A stretch of DNA of 55,364 bases. It comes from Martinezella calliandrae. GTDB taxonomy: Bacteria; Pseudomonadota; Alphaproteobacteria; Rhizobiales; Rhizobiaceae. The notes below the pieces were generated by a model. It was not told the origin of the DNA. It did no database searches and saw only the letters and a program-made list of their open reading frames with translations. A program made the translations under genes and the position numbers. The stretch covers positions 1-55,364 of the forward strand of contig NZ_JARFYN010000047.1 of the NCBI RefSeq assembly GCF_030272695.1. The letters are read 5' to 3'. The number at the start of each line of letters is the position of its first letter. Position 1 is the first letter of the stretch. Below, one piece after another: positions 40,911 to 49,862 of this stretch.

Positions 40911-40987
40911 TGGCCGCGACACGTGCGGTTCACAAGCAAAAGTATCTAGAAATGCATGATCGACCACCTCTTGCCTCAGGAGTTGAT

Positions 40988-42403
40988 ATGACGGTTCAGG
41001 GACTATTTTCGGGCAAGGCAAGTGCCTCGGCACAGGCCTATGCGATGCCGCGCATCGCCGTCATCGGCCGCGGCTTTTCGGGCATGATGATGGCGATCGC
41101 CTTGATGAAGACGGTGCGGACACCGTTTCATCTGCAGCTTTTCGATCCCAATTCTAGTGTCAGCGGTGGTCAGGCCTTGGCTTCCGGCCGCAGCAGCGAA
41201 ATCCTGAACAGCCGTGTACGCGATCTCTCGGTTTCAGCTGGCGATCCTGACGATTTCAATGATTGGCTCTGCAGCAATGCAACGTTCCGCAGCGCGGTGC
41301 CGGCGGCAATTCCAGGTTTCCTGCAGATTTTCGTGCCGAAGAGCATTTTCAGCGATTATGTCTATCAGCGCTTTTCCGAGGCATTGTCCTTACGGCGCGA
41401 CATTGCCGTGCAAGTCAGCGCCGAAACGGTTGTCGGCCTTCGCCGCAGCCACGGCGACCGCTTTCTGGTGGAAAGCGCCGGCGCTTCCAATCTGCTGTTC
41501 GATACGGTGATCCTGGCGACCGGTTACGGCATGTCCGATCGCGAGCCACAAAGTGGTGAATCCGTGGCGACGCCTTCGGCTGTCCGCGCCCGCCGCCTGG
41601 TGTCGCGTCCGCATAAGGTATTGCTCGGCAGCGGTCTGCGCGTCGTCGACCGGCTGCTGCAGATGCGCGACAATGGTTATGGCGGGCAGATCACCATCGT
41701 CTCAAAAAACGGCTTTCTGCCGCAAAGCCATACCCGCAGCAATGCCGATCCGGTCTTTCCGGCAGAGGCAATGCCTGGTCGTCTCAGCGAGATCGTGCGC
41801 TTTATCCGGCGAGCTTGCGAGAGTGCCGAGGCGAGTGGGCAAAGCTGGCAGTCCGTCATGAACGGCCTGCGTAAACATGCGCGCTCGCTCTGGCGCTCGC
41901 TGCCGGCGGGACAAAAGCAGCAATTCAACCGCCATCTGCGTGCGCTTTACGACAGCCACCGCAATCGCCTGCCGGAAGCGCTCCATGTCCGCCTGAAACA
42001 GGAGCTGGCGGAAGGCAATACGCTGCTGCGTCGCGGACAGTTCCTGCGGCGGACTCCGACCGGACTTGCACTGAAGCCGGCCGGTCAGCAGGGCGCGGAG
42101 CAGATCTATGCCGATGAAGTGATCGACTGTCGCTGCCAGGAGCCTGATCTCGACACGCCATTGATGCGGAGCCTGATCAGCGCAGGCCTCGCCACACCGG
42201 ACGAACTCGGCCTCGGCCTGGCTGTCGAAGCAACGGGCGCGCTTTCCGTCGATGGCCGCACGACCGAAGGGCTTTTTGCCATCGGCCCACTCGGACTCGG
42301 AAGCTTGCCGGATATCGATCTCGTACCGGAGATCGTCACGCAGGCCTATGCTGCCGCCGAAGGTGTAGCGACGCGGTTTTATCCAGAGTGCAAAGCGGTC
42401 TGA
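40988..42403 (+). CDS. FAD/NAD(P)-binding protein (second NAD_binding_9 paralogue)
   Basis: 471 aa. The dinucleotide motif is RIAVIGRGFSGMMMAIALM, with Arg at the place of the middle Gly of the GGG motif found in the paralogue at 36401. FHLQLFDPNSSVSGGQALAS and ILNSRVRDLSVSAGDPDDFN correspond to the paralogue's N-terminal segments. A second nucleotide site follows (HKVLLGSGLRVVDRLLQMRD). Start ATG 40988 is 6 nt after AGGAG; the open frame continues upstream through a structured repeat but has no good start there. Confidence 0.88.
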   Translation: MTVQGLFSGKASASAQAYAMPRIAVIGRGFSGMMMAIALMKTVRTPFHLQLFDPNSSVSGGQALASGRSSEILNSRVRDLSVSAGDPDDFNDWLCSNATFRSAVPAAIPGFLQIFVPKSIFSDYVYQRFSEALSLRRDIAVQVSAETVVGLRRSHGDRFLVESAGASNLLFDTVILATGYGMSDREPQSGESVATPSAVRARRLVSRPHKVLLGSGLRVVDRLLQMRDNGYGGQITIVSKNGFLPQSHTRSNADPVFPAEAMPGRLSEIVRFIRRACESAEASGQSWQSVMNGLRKHARSLWRSLPAGQKQQFNRHLRALYDSHRNRLPEALHVRLKQELAEGNTLLRRGQFLRRTPTGLALKPAGQQGAEQIYADEVIDCRCQEPDLDTPLMRSLISAGLATPDELGLGLAVEATGALSVDGRTTEGLFAIGPLGLGSLPDIDLVPEIVTQAYAAAEGVATRFYPECKAV

Positions 42404-42603
42404 CAGGAGGTGTCGCGCTCGACATTCACCTTGGCTCTCGTAAACGCAGCTTGCTGTCCGCGGTAAATTCCGAATTTTTGGGTTGAAATATGTAATGTAA
42501 TAACATAACGATCTTGCATTGGTTGTTGCAAGTTGGGACTAGGGGACAAGTGCAGACATTGATGACACCGGCATTGCCCGTTTCGATTTTCTGTGAGATG
42601 AAC

Positions 42604-42800
42604 GATGCCGATGGTGCTGCCGCCGGAATCATCCGGTGGGCGGCTGAAAAGGGAACACGGTGCGGATTACCCATCAGGGGCCAAAACCGTGGCTGCCCCC
42701 GCAACTGTAAGCGGAGAGCGCGTTCGCGATATGCCACTGGCGTCATGCCGGGAAGGTGCGAACGGGTTGTGACCCGCGAGCCAGGAGACCTGCCATCGAT
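42604..42800 (+). ncRNA. cobalamin riboswitch
   Basis: The order of conserved elements matches the AdoCbl riboswitch: GGTGCTGCCGCC near the 5' side, GAAAAGGGAACACGGTG, then GGCTGCCCCCGCAACTGTAA, GCCACTGG, a CCGGGAAGG segment, and the B12 box-like GAGCCAGGAGACCTGCC at about 42778-42794. It lies upstream of a DUF1636 gene and a BtuCDF-like importer, so vitamin B12 should repress that operon. Confidence 0.95.
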
Positions 42801-42919
42801 AACGTCAACCGCAACGGACGGGGTGTTCCGATGGAAATTCAGTGGTTGGGCAAGGGCGCATTTGCGTCCGCAGGCCCTATATTGACTTTGCCTCCGGCGA
42901 GATCTCGGGGAGGCATTTC

Positions 42920-43333
42920 ATGGACAACACAAACGACCAGACGCATCGGATCACCGTGTGCACGGATTGCCGCCACACCGGCGCGCCATGCCGTCCCGGT
43001 CTCGATCTGCTGAAGCATCTACAGGCCGCCATCGCAAAGGCGGGCGCGGCACTTTCAGACGACTTCAGCTTGCAAGGCAGCGTTTGCATGGCCGGCTGTG
43101 ATCGACCCTGCACGGTCGCCTTCCAGGCAACGGCGAAGGCGACCTACCTCTTCGGCGACATCGGCGGAAAGGCCGATATCGGCGCGCTCGTCTCCTTCGC
43201 CGAGCTTTATCGTGATCGTCCCGATGGCATGACGCGCGAAGGCGAACGTCCAAGAGCGCTTGGCGGCAAGACTTTGGCGCGCATTCCGGCCGCCATCGTT
43301 TCGGCCGAACGCCAAGCAACACTTTTGCAATAG
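42920..43333 (+). CDS. DUF1636 metal-binding protein
   Basis: 137 aa, thioredoxin-like ferredoxin-fold type protein of the COG5469/DUF1636 family. Five or more conserved cysteines are grouped as CTDCRHTGAPC near the N-terminus and CMAGCDRPC in the middle, a pattern suited to metal or Fe-S binding. The family typically occurs beside cobalamin riboswitch-controlled genes, as here. Start ATG 42920 follows GGGGAGG; the longer in-frame version would extend towards the riboswitch. The next gene starts 10 nt after its stop. Confidence 0.9.
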   Translation: MDNTNDQTHRITVCTDCRHTGAPCRPGLDLLKHLQAAIAKAGAALSDDFSLQGSVCMAGCDRPCTVAFQATAKATYLFGDIGGKADIGALVSFAELYRDRPDGMTREGERPRALGGKTLARIPAAIVSAERQATLLQ

Positions 43334-43343
43334 GGCGCGGATC

Positions 43344-44117
43344 ATGCTGGAAAAATGCGTGCGACTGGAAGCTGACGGCGTCACCTGGGGGCCGCATAGG
43401 GGCAAGCCGATCGTCGAAGACATCAGCCTATCCGTCAAAGCTGGTGATCGGCTGGCGATTATCGGCCCGAATGGGGCGGGCAAATCGACCGTGCTGCGAT
43501 GCCTCTATCGTGGTGTCCGGCCGCAACGCGGAATGGTGCGTCTCGACGGCATCGATCTCTGGTCGATCGGCCCGCGCGAGGCGGCACGACGTATCGCCGT
43601 CGTCCTGCAGGAGAGCCCGGGCGATTTCCCCTTCAGCGTCCGTGACGTGGTGATGATGGGCCGCATTCCCCATCGCAAGGGGATGGCGCGTTGGAGCGAA
43701 GAGGATCATGCGACAACTGCGGCAGCACTTGCCCGCCTGGAGCTCAAGGATCTGGCGCTCCGGCAATTTTCGTCACTTTCGGGCGGCGAGAAACAGCGGG
43801 TATTGATCGCCCGCGCCCTGGCACAGGAACCAGAGCTGATCATCCTCGACGAGCCCACCAATCACCTCGATATCCGCCATCAACTGGAGATATTGGAGTT
43901 GTTGAAAGGCCTCGGCCGGACGATCATTACTACCTTGCACGACATCAATCTCGCCGCCGATTTTGCGACGCATGTTGCGGTGCTTGCTTCCGGACGTCTG
44001 ACCGGTCATGGCCTGCCAACCGAAATTTTAACCCCCGAGCGCATCTCGTCGGCTTTTCGCGTCGAAGCCAGCCGCCAGGAAATCGGCGACCACCGTTTTA
44101 CTTTTTCTCTTCGATAA
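43344..44117 (+). CDS. ABC transporter ATP-binding protein (BtuD/FecE-like)
   Basis: 257 aa. Walker A IGPNGAGKST at about residues 40-49, Q-loop VLQESPGDFPFS, signature SLSGGEKQRVLIARALAQEP, Walker B LIILDEPTNHLD, and H-loop TTLHDINLAADFA. This is the FecE/BtuD group that powers type II importers for cobalamin, haem and siderophores. It follows DUF1636 and precedes a binding protein, in a cobalamin-riboswitch operon, so corrinoid or cobalt-related uptake is the likely role. Confidence 0.94.
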   Translation: MLEKCVRLEADGVTWGPHRGKPIVEDISLSVKAGDRLAIIGPNGAGKSTVLRCLYRGVRPQRGMVRLDGIDLWSIGPREAARRIAVVLQESPGDFPFSVRDVVMMGRIPHRKGMARWSEEDHATTAAALARLELKDLALRQFSSLSGGEKQRVLIARALAQEPELIILDEPTNHLDIRHQLEILELLKGLGRTIITTLHDINLAADFATHVAVLASGRLTGHGLPTEILTPERISSAFRVEASRQEIGDHRFTFSLR

Positions 44118-44131
44118 TTTTGGAGCCCTTC

Positions 44132-45091
44132 ATGTCTTTGCGCATGTCCTTGCCCGCTACCGCCTTTTTAACCGGCACGCTCTTTGCCGTCGCTGCTTTG
44201 GCCGAACCCGTCACCGTGCGTAGCTGCAATCGCGACGTCACCTTCGACAAGGCGCCGGAGCGCGCCGTTTCCAACGATGTAAACCTCACCGAAATGATGC
44301 TGGCACTGAAGCTGCAGGACCGCATGGTGGGATATACCGGCGTTTCCGGCTGGAAGACGCTGGATGAGACCCTGCGCAACGGTATCAAGGAAATGCCGGA
44401 ACTGTCGCCGAAATATCCGACCAAGGAGGTGCTGCTCGGCGCCAATGCCGATTTTTATTTCGCCGGCTGGAACTACGGTATGAAAGTGGGCGGCGAAGTG
44501 ACGCCGGAGACTTTGGCGCCATTTGGGATCAAGGTCTATGAGCTCACCGAATCCTGCGTCTTCGTCATGCAGAAGAACAAGCCGACCATGGACGATATGT
44601 TCGCCGACCTGCTGAACCTCGGCAGGATTTTCCGTGTCGAGGATAGGGCCGAGGCCTTGGTTGCCGGCTATCGCAAGCAGCTCGGCGACATCCAGTCGAA
44701 GATCAACCACGCCGAGCGTCCGACACGCGTCTTCGTCTATGATTCCGGCGAGGAGAAACCTTTTACCTCAGGCCGCTATGGCATCCCGACGGCAATGATC
44801 GAAGCGGCTGGCGGCACAAACATCATGGACGATGTCGAAAAGAGCTGGACAGAGGTCTCCTGGGAACCGGTCATCGAGAAGAACCCGGAAGTCATTGTCA
44901 TTGTCGACTACGGGGAAGTCATCGCCGCCCAGAAGATCGCATTTCTGAAGGGCAATCCGGCCTTCAAGAGTATCGACGCCGTGAAGAACGACCGCTTCGT
45001 CGTGCTCCCCTATGTCGAGGCCACACCAGGACCGCGCAACATCGAGGCCGTCGCCACGCTGGCGAAGGCTTTTCATCCGGAAGCGATGTAA
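44132..45091 (+). CDS. periplasmic binding protein (BtuF/FepB-like)
   Basis: 319 aa with a Sec signal peptide of about 23 residues (LPATAFLTGTLFAVAALA-EP). The mature protein shows the type III binding-protein layout: PERAVSNDVNLTEMMLALKL, then EVLLGANADFYFAGWNYGMK and VIEKNPEVIVIVDYGEV. Cys residues in VTVRSCNRD and LTESCVF could form a disulfide. Ligand is probably a corrinoid, given the riboswitch, but siderophore binding cannot be excluded. The start follows GGAG by 7 nt, 14 nt after the ATPase stop. Confidence 0.9.
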   Translation: MSLRMSLPATAFLTGTLFAVAALAEPVTVRSCNRDVTFDKAPERAVSNDVNLTEMMLALKLQDRMVGYTGVSGWKTLDETLRNGIKEMPELSPKYPTKEVLLGANADFYFAGWNYGMKVGGEVTPETLAPFGIKVYELTESCVFVMQKNKPTMDDMFADLLNLGRIFRVEDRAEALVAGYRKQLGDIQSKINHAERPTRVFVYDSGEEKPFTSGRYGIPTAMIEAAGGTNIMDDVEKSWTEVSWEPVIEKNPEVIVIVDYGEVIAAQKIAFLKGNPAFKSIDAVKNDRFVVLPYVEATPGPRNIEAVATLAKAFHPEAM

Positions 45092-45103
45092 CGAACGATG
45101 ATG

Positions 45104-45136
45104 CCGATCCGTCCAGTCGATCACTGGACGGATCGG
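45104..45136 (+). terminator. 14-bp intra-operon hairpin between binding protein and permease
   Basis: CCGATCCGTCCAGT (45104-45117) pairs perfectly with ACTGGACGGATCGG (45123-45136) over a 5-nt loop, followed by TTTGTC. It lies between the binding-protein stop and the permease start. It may act as a partial terminator or protect the 3' end of the upstream mRNA, giving more binding protein than permease. Confidence 0.75.
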
Positions 45137-45156
45137 TTTGTCTCTTGGATTTTCGC

Positions 45157-46167
45157 ATGCGCCTTGGCCTTCCGAACCTTATTCTTCTCCTTGCTGCCTT
45201 CTTCGCCATGTCGATCACCGCTGGCGTTTCGTTCGGCGCAGCACCCATTCCATTTGCGACCGTCTGGTCGATCGTCGCCAACAAGCTGCACGCCGGCTTG
45301 TTTCCGGTCACGTGGTCAGGCGGACTGGAGAGCATCGTTTGGGACGTGCGCTTCCCGCGTGTCATTCTGGCCGTGCTGGTGGGCGCCGGACTTGCGGTCA
45401 GCGGCGCGGTCCTTCAGGCGCTGACCAGAAATCCGCTGGCTGATCCACATCTTCTCGGCGTTTCTTCAGGCGCCGCTTTCGGTGCGATCCTGGCTCTCTT
45501 GCACACGGGGCTCGTCCTCGGGCAGTTGACCGTGCCGTTATTGTCTTTCGCCGGCGCGCTGCTCGCAACGGCCGCCGTGGCGCTGGTGACCAGGCTGACG
45601 CGCTCACGTTCAGCCGACCGGCTGGTGCTGTCAGGCGTCGCCGTCGCCTTTGTCTTTACCGCACTCGGGAATCTATTGATTTTCTTCGGCGACCCCAGGG
45701 CAGCAAATGCGGTCGTTTTCTGGATGCTCGGCGGTCTCGGGCTGGCGCAGTGGCAGCATCTGATCTATCCGACCGGCGTGCTCCTCGTCTGCCTTGTCGT
45801 GCTGATCATAAAATCACGGGAGCTGAATGCGCTTGTCATGGGTGACGAGACGGCAGCGACGCTGGGCATTGCCGTGTGGCAATTCCGTTTCCTGCTATTC
45901 GTTGTCACGGCGCTGCTGACGGGCGTCATGGTCGCCTTTTCGGGAGCGATCGGCTTTATCGGGCTGATGGTGCCGCATTTCGTCCGGCTGTTCGTCGGCG
46001 GCGACAACGTCCGCGTCGTGCCGCTCAGCGCCGCCTTTGGAGCGCTGACATTGATCTGGGCCGATATCGCCGCGCGATTGATCATGGCGCCGCAGGACAT
46101 GCCAATCGGCATTGTCACCGGTCTGGTCGGGGGTGTCGCTTTCATTCTGATTCTGCGAAAAAGCTGA
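45157..46167 (+). CDS. FecCD/BtuC-type ABC transporter permease
   Basis: About 336 aa integral membrane protein with roughly ten helices (LGLPNLILLLAAFFAMSITA first). Family motifs are FPRVILAVLVGAGLAVSGAV, LADPHLLGVSSGAAFGAIL and FSGAIGFIGLMVPHFVRLFV. It completes the importer with the ATPase and binding protein encoded just upstream. An in-frame TTG at 45145 is an alternative start; neither has a strong ribosome-binding site, which, with the hairpin just before, suggests lower expression. Confidence 0.94.
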   Translation: MRLGLPNLILLLAAFFAMSITAGVSFGAAPIPFATVWSIVANKLHAGLFPVTWSGGLESIVWDVRFPRVILAVLVGAGLAVSGAVLQALTRNPLADPHLLGVSSGAAFGAILALLHTGLVLGQLTVPLLSFAGALLATAAVALVTRLTRSRSADRLVLSGVAVAFVFTALGNLLIFFGDPRAANAVVFWMLGGLGLAQWQHLIYPTGVLLVCLVVLIIKSRELNALVMGDETAATLGIAVWQFRFLLFVVTALLTGVMVAFSGAIGFIGLMVPHFVRLFVGGDNVRVVPLSAAFGALTLIWADIAARLIMAPQDMPIGIVTGLVGGVAFILILRKS

Positions 46168-46240
46168 GCAACGAACGGTCTCGCCATTGTCGTTCGTCGC
46201 CGATGGACCTATTTCCCGACGGTGATACCGGGGGGAAGGA

Positions 46241-46801
46241 ATGGCCGCAAGTCCGATTGTTTGCACACCTGAAGAGGTCTTGAGCTTCTGGTTCGAGGAG
46301 TGCACGAACGAGGATTGGTTCCGCTCGACCGCTGCTCTGGACGAAGAGATGTGCCGTCGGTTTCGCGACACGCATTTGGCATTGGCTGCGGGGGTGCCCG
46401 ATCATTGGCGGACAACGCCCGAAAGGCGCCTGGCAGCGGTTATCGTGCTCGATCAGTTCGCCCGCAATATCTATCGCGGCACACCGCTTGCTTTTGCGAC
46501 AGATGGTTTGGCGCTGCAGGAAGCGAAAGACGCTGTGGAGGTCGGCGCGGATCGCGGTTTACCGGCACAGTGGCGGATATTCTTCTACCTGCCGTTCGAG
46601 CATGCGGAGGACATTGCAGAACAGGATCGGGCCGTTTCTCTTTTCAGCGCGCTCGGTCTCGAAGAACAGATCGACTATGCGCTCCGGCATCATGCCGTTA
46701 TTGCTGCCTATGGCCGCTTTCCGCATCGCAACTCCATCCTTGGACGCGCATCAACGAGGGCCGAGGAAGACTATCTTGCACAACCCGGAGCAGGATTCTG
46801 A
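46241..46801 (+). CDS. DUF924-family protein
   Basis: 186 aa. Shows the DUF924 hallmarks: VLSFWFEECTNEDWFRSTAA, then LAAVIVLDQFARNIYRGTPL, FYLPFEHAEDIAEQDRAVSL and YAAYGRFPHRNSILGR-like C-terminus (YGRFPHRNSILGRASTRAEE). The family has a TPR-like helical fold and is of unknown function. Start ATG follows a GGGGGAAGG site. It lies 73 nt after the permease and may be read from the same transcript. Confidence 0.93.
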   Translation: MAASPIVCTPEEVLSFWFEECTNEDWFRSTAALDEEMCRRFRDTHLALAAGVPDHWRTTPERRLAAVIVLDQFARNIYRGTPLAFATDGLALQEAKDAVEVGADRGLPAQWRIFFYLPFEHAEDIAEQDRAVSLFSALGLEEQIDYALRHHAVIAAYGRFPHRNSILGRASTRAEEDYLAQPGAGF

Positions 46802-46973
46802 AGGAATAAAGGTATAAATGCCTTTGTGTCGCCTTTCTTTGCCTTACAAGGCGTACGCGTAGGGAATGTGAAATTCGCTATTACAGTATGGGAAGACCCC
46901 GTTTTCCATTTTTTCGTGCGGCAAAACCGTTTAATCAGCCGCCGGCGAGTTTATCTGCGACGAGGAGCTTTGC

Positions 46974-49598
46974 TTGCGCCTGCTGAAACACCGTCTCCGA
47001 TTTTTGTCCGCGCTCCTTTTGGGATTGAGCGCCGCCGTGGCGGCTGGTCCTTTGGCGGCTGGGCACGCCTTCGCGCAAAATCAGCAGCAAGCGCAGCCCG
47101 CTCAGCAAACGCAACAACAGCCTTCTGGTCAGGCGCCGCAGTCGCCACAGCTTGCCAATGGTCTGCTGGACGCCGCCGTTGCCGACCTCAGCAAGGCCAA
47201 GAAGGACTTTGCCTCGATCGAGGCGGAAGCCAAGGAAGACGGCGCTGATGACAGCGCATTGGTGGCGCTTTCCGGACGGGTGGATGAGCTCAGCCGTTCC
47301 GTAGCGGCAATTTCGACGCGGCTGAAGCCGCGCTCCACCGAGATCGATGCGCGCCTGACGCAGCTCGGCCCGCCACCCAAGGATGGTCAGCCGCCGGAAG
47401 CGGCGATCGTCACCCAGGAGCGCGACCGTCTCGCCGCGGAACGTTCGCAAATCAGCGCTGTGAGCGTCGATGCCGACAATCTGGTTGCTGCGGCCAACCG
47501 TGTCGCGATGCAGCTGATCGAAGTGCGTCGCAAACTGTTTGCCGAGACGCTGTTCAAGCGTACCGGAATCTCTGCCGGCACGTTCGAGGATGCGGGCGCT
47601 GCGCTGGGTAACGAGGGCATCGAATTCCGCGATGCCGTGACAAGTTGGATCGGCTTCGTTGTTAAGGCCAAGCTTGGTTCGCTCCTGACCGCTCTCCTCC
47701 TGTCGCTTGGTGCGGCGTTGATTTTCCTTTCCGGAGGCTACCGGCTGTTCCGCAGGTACTATGTGCGGGACGAGAACATCGAAAATCCGCCCTATATTAG
47801 CCGCCTCTCGGTCGCCTTCTGGTCGACGTTGATCCGCACGCTGTCGCTCGTCGCGTTCCTCGTGACGTCGTTTTTTTTCCTGTCCAATTTCAACGTGCTG
47901 CGGCCGGACATTGCGCCGATACTGGCTGCTCTCTTCGGCTTCATCGGACTGGTCTATTTCGTCGGGCGTCTAACCAATGCCGTTTTCGCGCCCTTCAGGC
48001 CGCATTGGCGCCTCGTTAAACTGTCCAACAAGGGAGCCCGCTCTCTGACTTGGTGCATGCAGGCCATGGCTGTGGTCAATGGTCTTGACTACGTTTTCGA
48101 CCGTGTTAGCGAATCCATGGGCTCTCCGGTTGTCGTCACGGTGGCCAAGAGCTTCTTTGCGGCCCTGCTGATCGGGCTGATTCTGATTGCTGCTTCCTTC
48201 GGCTCGCCGATCCTCGCAAAGAACGGTGACCCCGATGCTCCCGGTCGTCACTGGCCGCATGGCATGGCGATCATCCTGCGGGTGCTCGGCATATTGCTGA
48301 TCTTCACGGCTTTTATCGGCTATGTCGGCCTGGCCCGCTTCATCGCAACGCAGTTGATCGTCACCAGCGCGGTTCTGGTGACCATGTATCTCGGCTTCCA
48401 GCTCGGCAAGTCGGTATCGCGGCAAGGCGTTTTTGCCGAGACGGCCATCGGACGTTTCCTCGAAAACCGCTTCGAGCTCGGTGACGTCGCGCTCGATCAG
48501 GCCGGTCTTGGCGCAGGCCTTGCGACCTACGCGGTCGCGCTTCTGACGGGCATTCCGCTGATCCTGCTGTCCTGGGGGTTCCACATCCAGGATCTGGAGC
48601 TGCTTGCCTATCGGCTGTTCACCGAGATCCGCATCGGCAATATGTCGATTTCGCTGGTCGGAATTTTCGCGGGCGTGCTGCTCTTTGCGGGCGGCTATCT
48701 GGTGACGCGCTGGTTCCAGCGCTGGCTGGACAGCAACGTCATGGCGCGCGGTCAGGTGGACTTGGGCGTCCGCAACTCGGTCAAGACCGGCATCGGCTAT
48801 CTCGGCGTCGCCGTAGCGGCGATCATCTCGATTTCAGCGGCCGGCATCGACCTGTCGAGCCTGGCGCTCGTCGCCAGTGCTCTCTCGGTCGGTATTGGTT
48901 TCGGCCTGCAGAATATCGTGTCGAACTTCGTCTCGGGCCTGATCCTTCTGGTCGAGCGGCCCTTCAAGGTCGGGGACTGGATCGTATCGGGTACCTCCGA
49001 AGGCATCGTCAAGCGCATTTCGGTGCGCGCGACCGAGATCGAAACCTTCCGCAAACAGTCGATCATCGTGCCGAATTCGGAGCTGATCAACGGCTCGGTC
49101 GGCAACTGGACCCACCGCAACCGGCTGGCGCGCTCGGAAATCCCGATTTCCGTCAGTTTCGATTCCGATCCGCGGAAGGTGATGGATATTCTGCTCGAGC
49201 TCGTACGCGCCATCCCGAAGGTGCTCAGAAATCCGGAGCCGCATGTCGAATTCCTGCGCATCGGTCCGTCCGCGCTCGATTTCGAGATGCGGTTCTATCT
49301 CTCCGATCTGTCCGACGGCATGGAGATCCGCAACAATCTGCGCATCGATATCCTGAAACGTTTTCGCGAGGAGGGGATTGCCATTCCCTATCCTCATCAG
49401 GAGTTGCACATCGTTCGCGACGGTAGGCGAGGCAGGCAGACCGATCTGCTGGCGAGCACCAATCTCGTCGATTCGGCGGATGGACCGGAAGTCGGAAGCG
49501 AAACTGTCGTGCCGGACATCGCTCCACCGGCAGAAGAAGAATTACCGCAGGAGACTAAGAGCATTGGCCGTCGTCGCGGCAGGGCGTCTGCCCAGTAA
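46974..49598 (+). CDS. large MscS-family mechanosensitive channel with DUF3772-type N-terminus
   Basis: 874 aa. A signal peptide of about 34 residues (LLLGLSAAVAAGPLAAGHAFA) precedes a Gln-rich segment and a helical periplasmic domain (residues about 60-220). Several membrane segments follow, then the MscS core near residue 600-700: the pore-lining helix (SLALVASALSVGIGFGLQNI then VSNFVSGLILL) and the beta domain with VERPFKVGDWI. The C-terminal cytoplasmic cage region follows (EIPISVSFDSDPRKVMDILL). Large MscS proteins of this type release osmolytes on hypo-osmotic shock. It starts at TTG 46974 after GAGGAG. A hairpin terminator follows the gene. Confidence 0.93.
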   Translation: MRLLKHRLRFLSALLLGLSAAVAAGPLAAGHAFAQNQQQAQPAQQTQQQPSGQAPQSPQLANGLLDAAVADLSKAKKDFASIEAEAKEDGADDSALVALSGRVDELSRSVAAISTRLKPRSTEIDARLTQLGPPPKDGQPPEAAIVTQERDRLAAERSQISAVSVDADNLVAAANRVAMQLIEVRRKLFAETLFKRTGISAGTFEDAGAALGNEGIEFRDAVTSWIGFVVKAKLGSLLTALLLSLGAALIFLSGGYRLFRRYYVRDENIENPPYISRLSVAFWSTLIRTLSLVAFLVTSFFFLSNFNVLRPDIAPILAALFGFIGLVYFVGRLTNAVFAPFRPHWRLVKLSNKGARSLTWCMQAMAVVNGLDYVFDRVSESMGSPVVVTVAKSFFAALLIGLILIAASFGSPILAKNGDPDAPGRHWPHGMAIILRVLGILLIFTAFIGYVGLARFIATQLIVTSAVLVTMYLGFQLGKSVSRQGVFAETAIGRFLENRFELGDVALDQAGLGAGLATYAVALLTGIPLILLSWGFHIQDLELLAYRLFTEIRIGNMSISLVGIFAGVLLFAGGYLVTRWFQRWLDSNVMARGQVDLGVRNSVKTGIGYLGVAVAAIISISAAGIDLSSLALVASALSVGIGFGLQNIVSNFVSGLILLVERPFKVGDWIVSGTSEGIVKRISVRATEIETFRKQSIIVPNSELINGSVGNWTHRNRLARSEIPISVSFDSDPRKVMDILLELVRAIPKVLRNPEPHVEFLRIGPSALDFEMRFYLSDLSDGMEIRNNLRIDILKRFREEGIAIPYPHQELHIVRDGRRGRQTDLLASTNLVDSADGPEVGSETVVPDIAPPAEEELPQETKSIGRRRGRASAQ

Positions 49599-49628
49599 GG
49601 TGATCGCGACAAATCCATTGTCTGGCAA

Positions 49629-49658
49629 CGGACGAGGATGGTGAACCATCCTCGTCCG
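49629..49658 (+). terminator. 13-bp hairpin downstream of MscS gene
   Basis: CGGACGAGGATGG (49629-49641) pairs with CCATCCTCGTCCG (49646-49658) around a TGAA loop, about 30 nt after the MscS stop. There is no T-tract directly after it, so termination strength is uncertain. Confidence 0.7.
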
Positions 49659-49862
49659 AGCCGCATGAAAATACGAAAAAAGCGATTTCCCGCATGTCAA
49701 TCCACAGAAAGGTCGGCGTCCTCGTTATGTCAGCCAAAGTATCGAGGAGGCGACCCGGTGGTCGCCTTTTCATGAATAGGAAACCAGTCCACTTAATAAA
49801 AATTCAAGCGCTTTGCTTTAGAAAATTGAGCTGGGGACGATTTTCTATTAGCAGGTTTTATC

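Noticed and set aside
40715..40987. 91-codon N-terminal extension of the second flavoprotein
   Set aside because: Covers a structured repeat and has no flavoprotein similarity; ATG 40988 has a proper ribosome-binding site.
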